Source: Bacteroidota bacterium (lineage in GTDB: Bacteria; Bacteroidota; Ignavibacteria; UBA10030). Taken from it: a stretch of DNA of 5,970 bases. Shown here piece by piece: positions 1 to 5,970 of the stretch. The translations under genes and the position numbers were made by a program. The stretch spans positions 1-5,970 of the forward strand of contig DMMN01000340.1 in NCBI GenBank assembly GCA_003453835.1, read 5' to 3'. Position 1 is the stretch's first letter. Every line of letters starts with the position of its first letter. The notes under the pieces are model-generated. The model searched no databases. It was not told the DNA's origin and saw only the letters and a list, made by a program, of their open reading frames with translations.

Positions 1-1781
<1,781 letters not shown>

Positions 1782-1809
1782 AATCCTCCCGAAATCGAGT
1801 CACCTGGTA

Positions 1810-2883
1810 ATGCCTCTCGCACGACGGCTCAACGAGCTTCGAACAATCCTGGAAGCCTCAAACCTCGATGCTATGCTCGTTTCTTTTCTTCCAAACATCC
1901 GGTATCTGACCGGTTTCTCCGGTTCAAACGCACTCTGCATCGTTACGATGGATCGGAGGTATTTCCTTTCCGATGGGCGATATCGCGATCAGGCAAGAGC
2001 GGAGCGTCGAGGATTCCGCGTGTTCATCACATCGCGGGGGCTCATCGAGGAGGCTTCGAGACTGAATCTGCTGAAGGGATCAAAACGGGTGGGAATCGAA
2101 AGCCAGCACTTGCCCGTTGCCACCCTGCAGAACCTGCGGCGTCATTTCAGGAGTGTGAGATTTGTTTCCACTCGATCGCTGGTTGAGAACATCGCTGCCA
2201 TCAAGGATGAGCAGGAGATCGATCTGATCCGCCATGCCGTCGCCATCACGGACAAGGTGTTCAAGAAAATCCTTTCGGTGGTAAAGCCGGGGCTGTCTGA
2301 GCTCGACCTCGCGGCCGAAATCGGATACTACCACCGGAAATTCGGCGCGGAAGCGGAGGCGTTCGAGACGATCGTCGCGAGCGGCCCCCATGGAGCCTTT
2401 CCGCACGCTCGTCCAACGGAAAGAAGAATCCGCCGGGGCGACCTCGTCACGCTTGATTTTGGATGCCGCTTTCGGGGATATCACAGCGACCTCACCCGCA
2501 CCATTGCCGTCGGTAACCCGTCTCCCCTGGCTCGAAGAATCTACGCGATCGTCCTGGACGCGCAACTTCGGGCGATTGAGGCCGCGCGCAGCGGAGTTGC
2601 AGCGAAGGAGGTCGACGGCGTCGCGAGGAAACATATCAAACGAAACGGTTTCGGAAAGTACTTCAACCACTCCCTCGGTCATGGGCTCGGACTGCAGATC
2701 CATGAGACGTTACGGCTTTCGGCCTTGAGCAAGGATGTCCTGCGGAGCGGAAACGTGGTCACAGTGGAGCCGGGCATCTACATACCGGGTGTTGGCGGTG
2801 TCCGGATCGAGGACGACGTGGTGATCCGCGACGGCCATTGCGACATTCTGAATACTTCCACCAAGGAACTCATCGTCCTATGA
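1810..2883 (+). CDS. M24-family metallopeptidase, Xaa-Pro aminopeptidase/dipeptidase type
   Basis: This 357-residue protein has the short two-domain layout of YpdF/PepQ-like M24 peptidases: a creatinase-type N-terminal domain (residues 1-130, with RYLTGFSGSNA at 31-41 and FLSDGRYRDQA at 52-62) and a pita-bread catalytic domain (about 135-357). All five ligands of the binuclear metal site can be placed: Asp216 (LDFG), Asp227 (SDLTRT), His291 (GHGLG), Glu320 (VEPG) and Glu334 (RIEDD). Substrate-site His199 (FPHARPT) and His298 (QIHE) are also present. Such enzymes remove an N-terminal residue preceding proline, or split Xaa-Pro dipeptides, in the cytoplasm. Sequence alone does not decide between aminopeptidase P and prolidase, so no symbol is given. 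The frame is open back into guaB, but the ATG at 1810 is chosen because it gives the family's normal N-terminus (RLNELRTILEASNLDAMLV) and leaves a 28-base gap. The Shine-Dalgarno signal is weak. The stop overlaps the next start (ATGA). Confidence 0.93.
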   Translation: MPLARRLNELRTILEASNLDAMLVSFLPNIRYLTGFSGSNALCIVTMDRRYFLSDGRYRDQARAERRGFRVFITSRGLIEEASRLNLLKGSKRVGIESQHLPVATLQNLRRHFRSVRFVSTRSLVENIAAIKDEQEIDLIRHAVAITDKVFKKILSVVKPGLSELDLAAEIGYYHRKFGAEAEAFETIVASGPHGAFPHARPTERRIRRGDLVTLDFGCRFRGYHSDLTRTIAVGNPSPLARRIYAIVLDAQLRAIEAARSGVAAKEVDGVARKHIKRNGFGKYFNHSLGHGLGLQIHETLRLSALSKDVLRSGNVVTVEPGIYIPGVGGVRIEDDVVIRDGHCDILNTSTKELIVL

Positions 2884-4199
2884 ACGGTGATCTTCGAAAA
2901 GTTCTTGTCATCGCGTACTACTTCCCCCCCATGGGCTTGAGCGGCGTCCAGAGGACCGCGAAGTTCGTGAAGTATCTGCCGCAATACGGGTGGAAGCCGA
3001 CGGTACTGACGGTGACACCGACAGGGTATTACGCGGTGGATCAATCGCTCCTGGAGGAAGTCGAGGAGACGCATCCGCGCATCGTTCGCGCGGATTCGCT
3101 GGACGCGAACCGGCTTTTCAAAGGCAAGAGCGTGATCCGGATGCCGTCCGAGCGGATGAGAAAGCTTCTGCAGTTTGCGGGGGATACGTTCTTTTTTCCC
3201 GACACAAAAATCGGGTGGAGATCGAAAGCCGTCAAAGTCGCTTCCTCCGTCCTTCGGCAAGAGTCATTCGACCTCATCTTTGCGACGGCGCCACCCCAAA
3301 CGGACTTCCTCGTCGGCGAAGCGCTCAAGAAACGATTCAAGATTCCGCTTGTTCTCGACTATCGGGACGCCTGGCTTGATTACCCGTTCAAGTACTACCC
3401 GACACCGCTTCATCGATATCTCCATTATCAGATGGAGAAACGTGTGTTGCGGTCCGCCGATCGCATCGTCGTAACCCTCAGGAGTGTCAAGGAGAGCTTG
3501 CTCAAACATTATCTTGCTCTGAACTTCCACGACATCGTCATTATCCCACAGGGATATGACCAGGACGATCTTGCGCGGGATGCGGGCACAAGACCTGCTT
3601 CTCGAAGAAAGATGATTATCTCACACGCCGGCACGTTCTACGCCGGACGCAATCCCGTCGTCTTCTTGCACGCGCTCGCCGGTTTATTTCAAGACGCCCC
3701 CCATCTGCGAGGACGCATGGAAGTCCATTTCCTTGGCAACGCCCGCGACGAAGATCGCCATCTCGTAAGCAAGCTTGGCCTTCAGAACGACGTCGCCTTT
3801 CTCGGTTACCTGAGCCATAAAGAGTGCGTCAGACATCTCGCTCAGTCGGATCTGCTTTGGTTTGTCCTCGACAACAACTATCAATCACCGGGGAAGCTCT
3901 ACGAGTACATCGGGACACGAAAACCGATCCTCGGATCGGTTGTTGACGGCCACCTGAAACAACTAATCCTTGAAAGCGGTGCCGGTGTTTGTGTTCCGCC
4001 AACTGACCTAGAGGCGCACGAGAGCGCCCTTCGAAACCTGTTCGAACAATATGAGCGTGGCCCGTTGAAACAGATTCCGGCCGAGTTCTCCGGCAGATAC
4101 GATCGGGTCATGCTTACGGGCGAGCTCGCCAAGCAGTTCGAATCGCTCATGGATATCGACAAAAACGCTTTGCAGAAAATGGAGGAAGAGGCGGCGTGA
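2880..4199 (+). CDS. Glycosyltransferase, GT4-like (GT-B fold)
   Basis: This 439-residue protein is a probable retaining GT-B glycosyltransferase that moves a sugar from a nucleotide donor to a lipid-linked or surface-glycan acceptor. Donor and acceptor cannot be read from the sequence. The N-terminal acceptor domain opens with KVLVIAYYFPPMGLSGVQR (7-25), the first Rossmann strand and loop. It continues with FDLIFATAPPQTDFL (130-144), LVLDYRDAW (157-165) and ADRIVVTL (193-200). The C-terminal donor domain begins near KMIISHAGTFYAGRNP (244-259) and has VHFLGNA (282-288), VAFLGYLSH (305-313) and the donor-binding SPGKLYEYIGTRKPIL (336-351). Glu342 there corresponds to the second Glu of the EX7E motif; residue 334 at the first position is Tyr. 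No signal peptide or membrane segment is evident, so it is probably cytoplasmic or loosely attached to the inner membrane. The ATG overlaps the peptidase stop, preceded by a weak AAGGA at 2863-2867. Its stop overlaps the purD GTG. An epimerase downstream could supply a donor such as UDP-galactose (inference). Confidence 0.9.
   Translation: MNGDLRKVLVIAYYFPPMGLSGVQRTAKFVKYLPQYGWKPTVLTVTPTGYYAVDQSLLEEVEETHPRIVRADSLDANRLFKGKSVIRMPSERMRKLLQFAGDTFFFPDTKIGWRSKAVKVASSVLRQESFDLIFATAPPQTDFLVGEALKKRFKIPLVLDYRDAWLDYPFKYYPTPLHRYLHYQMEKRVLRSADRIVVTLRSVKESLLKHYLALNFHDIVIIPQGYDQDDLARDAGTRPASRRKMIISHAGTFYAGRNPVVFLHALAGLFQDAPHLRGRMEVHFLGNARDEDRHLVSKLGLQNDVAFLGYLSHKECVRHLAQSDLLWFVLDNNYQSPGKLYEYIGTRKPILGSVVDGHLKQLILESGAGVCVPPTDLEAHESALRNLFEQYERGPLKQIPAEFSGRYDRVMLTGELAKQFESLMDIDKNALQKMEEEAA
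2924..2930 (+). repeat. C7 homopolymer tract in the glycosyltransferase start
   Basis: Seven consecutive C bases cover codons 15-17 of the glycosyltransferase (Phe-Pro-Pro of the FPPMG loop). It is the longest single-base run I noticed in the window. A one-base slip here would frameshift the gene after about 15 residues. The tract is shorter than those normally associated with phase variation, and the Pro-Pro pair is a family motif, so it is most simply explained by coding need. Confidence 0.55.
3922..3941 (+). repeat. Perfect 9-bp inverted repeat inside the glycosyltransferase gene
   Basis: The arms AACCGATCC (3922-3930) and GGATCGGTT (3933-3941) are exact reverse complements separated by two bases. 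In RNA this would fold as an 8-bp stem with a CTCG tetraloop, or 9 bp if the loop allowed. It falls over codons for Lys348-Val354, within the conserved KPIL-containing donor-binding segment. No run of T follows, so it does not look like an intrinsic terminator. Function unknown; it may be chance codon choice. Confidence 0.6.
4181..4190 (+). promoter_or_regulatory. Ribosome binding site for purD, inside the end of the glycosyltransferase gene
   Basis: GGAGGAAGAG, beginning with a canonical GGAGG, lies within the codons for the acidic tail (MEEEAA) of the glycosyltransferase. From the end of GGAGG there are 10 bases to the GTG at 4196. It supports the GTG as the purD start, and its position suggests that ribosomes ending the upstream gene restart on purD. 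Confidence 0.7.
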
Positions 4200-5497
4200 A
4201 CGTCCTCGTCATCGGCTCCGGTGGAAGAGAGCATGCACTGGTTTGGAAGCTCCGCCAAAGTCGGCACGTAGAGGCGCTTTCCTGCGCGCCTGGAAACGCC
4301 GGCATTGGTCGGTATGCCGATCTTGTTCCGATGAAGGCAACCGATCTTGAAGGGCTTGCACGCTTTGCGAAGGAAAACAGGATTGATCTGACGGTCGTGG
4401 GACCCGAACAGCCGCTCGTGCTGGGCATCGTAGACCTCTTTGAGTCGCAAGGCATGAGGATCTTCGGGCCGACGAAGGCCGCTGCCAGGCTTGAAGGTAG
4501 CAAAGTCTTCGCGAAGGATTTCATGGCGACGCATAGTATTCCGACGGCGCGATTCAAAAGCTTCCATTCCTCGGAGCGGCTCGAGGCCGAGCGTTTCATT
4601 GACGATCTCGCGCCGCCCATCGTCGTCAAGGCGGACGGGCTCGCGGCGGGAAAAGGCGTTCTGATCTGCGAGACGATGGAGAGCGCGATCGTTGCCCTCG
4701 ATGAGGTGATGGTGAAGAAGTCCTTTGGGAGTGCGGGAGACAAAGTCCTCATCGAAGAATTTCTCGTCGGGGAAGAGGCGTCGGTGTTCGCGATAACGGA
4801 TGGTGAACGGTTCATCACCCTCGCACCCGCTCAAGACCATAAGAGAATTCTTGACGGTGATCTTGGAAAGAACACGGGGGGCATGGGTGCCTACGCTCCC
4901 GCGCCGGTCGTGACCGATGCGATTCTCCGCCGAGTGGTGGATGAGATTATCCTTCCGACCCTGAAAGGGATGGAGGTGGCGGGCACGCCGTACAGAGGAT
5001 GCTTGTACTGCGGACTGATGATCACGGAGACCGGACCAAAGGTGATTGAGTACAATTGCCGGCTCGGTGATCCGGAAGCCCAGGTGGTGATTCCGCTGAT
5101 CGATGGTGACCTTGCAGAGATGCTGTTGGCCGTCGCAACTGGAACATTGGATCAGCACGTGGCCCGACAACATGCTGCATCGGCAGTGTGTGTGGTGATG
5201 GCATCGCGCGGATATCCAGATGACTACGAGACAGGCATGTCGATTCAGGGGCTCGACTCGGTTTCCCTCGAGGAGGGAATTGTCGTCTTTCATGCCGGCA
5301 CGAGGAGAGATGGAGAACAGATCCTTACTTCGGGCGGACGTGTTTTGGGTGTTACGGCCATCGGTTACGATCATGATCTTCAGGGGACCATTCGGAACGC
5401 GTACCGTGCCATTCAGAGGATCGCGTTTGACGGCGCATACTACAGAAGCGACATAGGGGGAAAAGCACTGAAGTACATTGACACGACGAGGAAGTGA
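4196..5497 (+). CDS. purD: Phosphoribosylamine-glycine ligase (GAR synthetase)
   Basis: This 433-residue protein is a full-length PurD of normal bacterial size. It joins glycine to 5-phosphoribosylamine using ATP, the second step of de novo purine synthesis, in the cytoplasm. The N domain starts with VLVIGSGGREHALVWKL (3-19), followed by VVGPEQPL (67-74) and IFGPTKAAARLEGSK (89-103). The ATP-grasp part contains IVVKADGLAAGKGVLI (142-157), VLIEEFLVGEEASVFAI (184-200), APAQDHKRILDGDLGKNTGG (210-229, with MGAY following), and metal-binding EYNCRLGDPEAQ (285-296) with Glu285 and Asn287. The C domain has AASAVCVVMASRGYP and the late GGRVLGVTAIG (380-390). The family signature is usually written RFGDPE-T-Q; here Phe is Leu and Thr is Ala, while the functional Glu and Asn remain. 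The GTG start gives the standard N-terminus, overlaps the glycosyltransferase stop by 4 bases and has a good ribosome binding site. Confidence 0.98.
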   Translation: MNVLVIGSGGREHALVWKLRQSRHVEALSCAPGNAGIGRYADLVPMKATDLEGLARFAKENRIDLTVVGPEQPLVLGIVDLFESQGMRIFGPTKAAARLEGSKVFAKDFMATHSIPTARFKSFHSSERLEAERFIDDLAPPIVVKADGLAAGKGVLICETMESAIVALDEVMVKKSFGSAGDKVLIEEFLVGEEASVFAITDGERFITLAPAQDHKRILDGDLGKNTGGMGAYAPAPVVTDAILRRVVDEIILPTLKGMEVAGTPYRGCLYCGLMITETGPKVIEYNCRLGDPEAQVVIPLIDGDLAEMLLAVATGTLDQHVARQHAASAVCVVMASRGYPDDYETGMSIQGLDSVSLEEGIVVFHAGTRRDGEQILTSGGRVLGVTAIGYDHDLQGTIRNAYRAIQRIAFDGAYYRSDIGGKALKYIDTTRK

Positions 5498-5592
5498 ACC
5501 GACCAGTCAACTCTTGAACATCGCGCGAAAAAGAACGTGGGTCTCGATGTCTCAACACTGGATTTGCACCGCCGCTTGGAAGGAATAACGAC
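5498..5592 (+). other. 95-base intergenic gap between purD and the epimerase gene
   Basis: This is the only space between genes longer than 30 bases in the window. It contains the epimerase ribosome binding site at its 3' end. I see no hairpin followed by T residues, so no clear intrinsic terminator. TGGATTTG (5559-5566) resembles the Bacteroidota -7 element TAnnTTTG with one mismatch, but I find no convincing partner upstream. A separate promoter for the epimerase is possible but unproved. Confidence 0.4.
5578..5584 (+). promoter_or_regulatory. Ribosome binding site that fixes the TTG start of the epimerase
   Basis: GGAAGGA ends 8 bases before the TTG at 5593. In the epimerase frame there is no ATG, GTG or other TTG between the in-frame TGA at 5515-5517 and this TTG, so the site and the open frame together decide the start. 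Confidence 0.75.
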
Positions 5593-5970
5593 TTGACCAT
5601 TCTCGTAACGGGGGGTGCTGGGTTCATCGGCTCGCACGTGACGGACGCGTATGTGCAAGCGGGGCATGAAGTGATCGTGATCGACGAGCTCTCCACCGGG
5701 GTAAGGGCGAACGTCCATCCCTCCGTCAAGTTTTATCAGTGCGACATCAGAAGCGGGGAGATCGGAGAGATTTTTGCCCGCCACAGAATTGACGTCGTGA
5801 ATCATCACGCCGCCCAGATGGATGTTCGAAGGTCGGTCGCAGATCCCGTGTTCGATGCGAGCATCAACGTGCTTGGCGGACTCAACGTCTTCGAGGTTGC
5901 ACGCGCGCACGGCGTTCGGAAGATCATCTTCTCCTCCACCGGCGGGGCGATCTACGGCGAGCAAGACACG
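5593..5970 (+). CDS. NAD-dependent epimerase/dehydratase, UDP-glucose 4-epimerase type, N-terminal part (3' end outside window)
   Basis: The frame runs from TTG at 5593 to the window edge, giving 126 residues of an extended short-chain dehydrogenase. It probably interconverts UDP-glucose and UDP-galactose, or a related sugar nucleotide, through a transient NAD-bound 4-keto form in the cytoplasm. Visible are the NAD-binding TGGAGFIGSH (6-15, GxxGxxG), acidic Asp31 after the second strand (VIVIDELSTG) for the NAD ribose, Asp51 (CDIR) near the adenine, HHAAQMDVRRSVADP (71-85), NVLGGLNVFE (92-101) and FSSTGGAIYGE (113-123), where the catalytic Ser/Thr sits. The YxxxK catalytic pair lies beyond the window. 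The AAQ-DVRRSVADP plus GGAIYGE combination favours GalE-type epimerases over dTDP-glucose dehydratases, but other sugar 4-epimerases are not excluded. Together with the glycosyltransferase upstream it suggests glycan synthesis. The TTG start is unusual but is the only start in the open frame and has GGAAGGA 8 bases upstream. Confidence 0.88.
   Translation, partial: MTILVTGGAGFIGSHVTDAYVQAGHEVIVIDELSTGVRANVHPSVKFYQCDIRSGEIGEIFARHRIDVVNHHAAQMDVRRSVADPVFDASINVLGGLNVFEVARAHGVRKIIFSSTGGAIYGEQDT

Noticed and set aside
5263..5279. A 7-bp inverted repeat with a 3-base loop (TTCCCTC...GAGGGAA) in purD
   Set aside because: Short, inside a coding region, no T run after it; likely chance.
3899..5374. 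A 491-codon open frame on the minus strand across the glycosyltransferase end and most of purD
   Set aside because: It runs opposite two well-supported genes, its translation is rich in His, Arg and Ser with no recognisable motif, and such frames arise from codon bias on the coding strand.
5507..5516. TCAACTCTTG here repeats a ten-base word at 21-30
   Set aside because: Ten bases only, with unrelated flanks and one copy in a coding region; no sign of an attachment site or mobile element between them.
5514..5566. Possible promoter in the purD-epimerase gap (TTGAAC at 5514-5519, TGGATTTG at 5559-5566)
   Set aside because: TTGAAC has no -10-like box at about 17 bases, and the two elements are too far apart to form one promoter; not strong enough for a promoter call.
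5440..5964. A 174-codon minus-strand open frame covering the purD-epimerase gap and the epimerase start
   Set aside because: The plus-strand frame carries a clear NAD-binding epimerase fold; the minus frame shows no motif.

Overview
This 5,970-base window is a compact plus-strand stretch of bacterial chromosome with six genes, two of them cut by the window edges. In order they are: the C-terminal end of a glutaryl-CoA dehydrogenase-type acyl-CoA dehydrogenase, IMP dehydrogenase (guaB), a short M24 metallopeptidase of the Xaa-Pro aminopeptidase/dipeptidase type, a GT4-like glycosyltransferase, phosphoribosylamine-glycine ligase (purD), and the N-terminal third of a UDP-glucose 4-epimerase-type sugar nucleotide epimerase. 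I see no RNA genes, insertion sequences, CRISPR array, phage genes or attachment sites.

The DNA looks moderately GC-rich. The proteins resemble those of the Bacteroidota/Chlorobi/Ignavibacteria side of the bacterial tree: for example, the GuaB tail has the HPHDI-x-ITKE-x-PNY pattern, and Shine-Dalgarno use is uneven (absent before guaB, clear before purD and the epimerase). This placement is an inference from protein flavour and is weak.

Layout: the dehydrogenase stops at 291 and guaB starts 29 bases later. guaB is followed after 28 bases by the M24 peptidase. The peptidase overlaps the glycosyltransferase by 4 bases (ATGA), and the glycosyltransferase overlaps purD by 4 bases (GTGA), so these three are very probably one transcript with coupled translation. 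A 95-base gap after purD is the only break longer than 30 bases. The epimerase follows it from a TTG start with a good ribosome binding site.

Functionally, guaB (IMP to XMP) and purD (phosphoribosylamine to glycinamide ribonucleotide) serve purine synthesis. The glycosyltransferase and the epimerase point to cell-surface polysaccharide or glycolipid synthesis. The peptidase is probably general peptide turnover and the dehydrogenase is amino-acid or aromatic catabolism. The run therefore reads as a mixed housekeeping cluster. I found no convincing new biological system. The items worth a second look are small: a glycosyltransferase wedged between housekeeping genes by two 4-base overlaps, a perfect 9-bp intragenic hairpin, a C7 tract at the start of the glycosyltransferase, and the TTG start of the epimerase.
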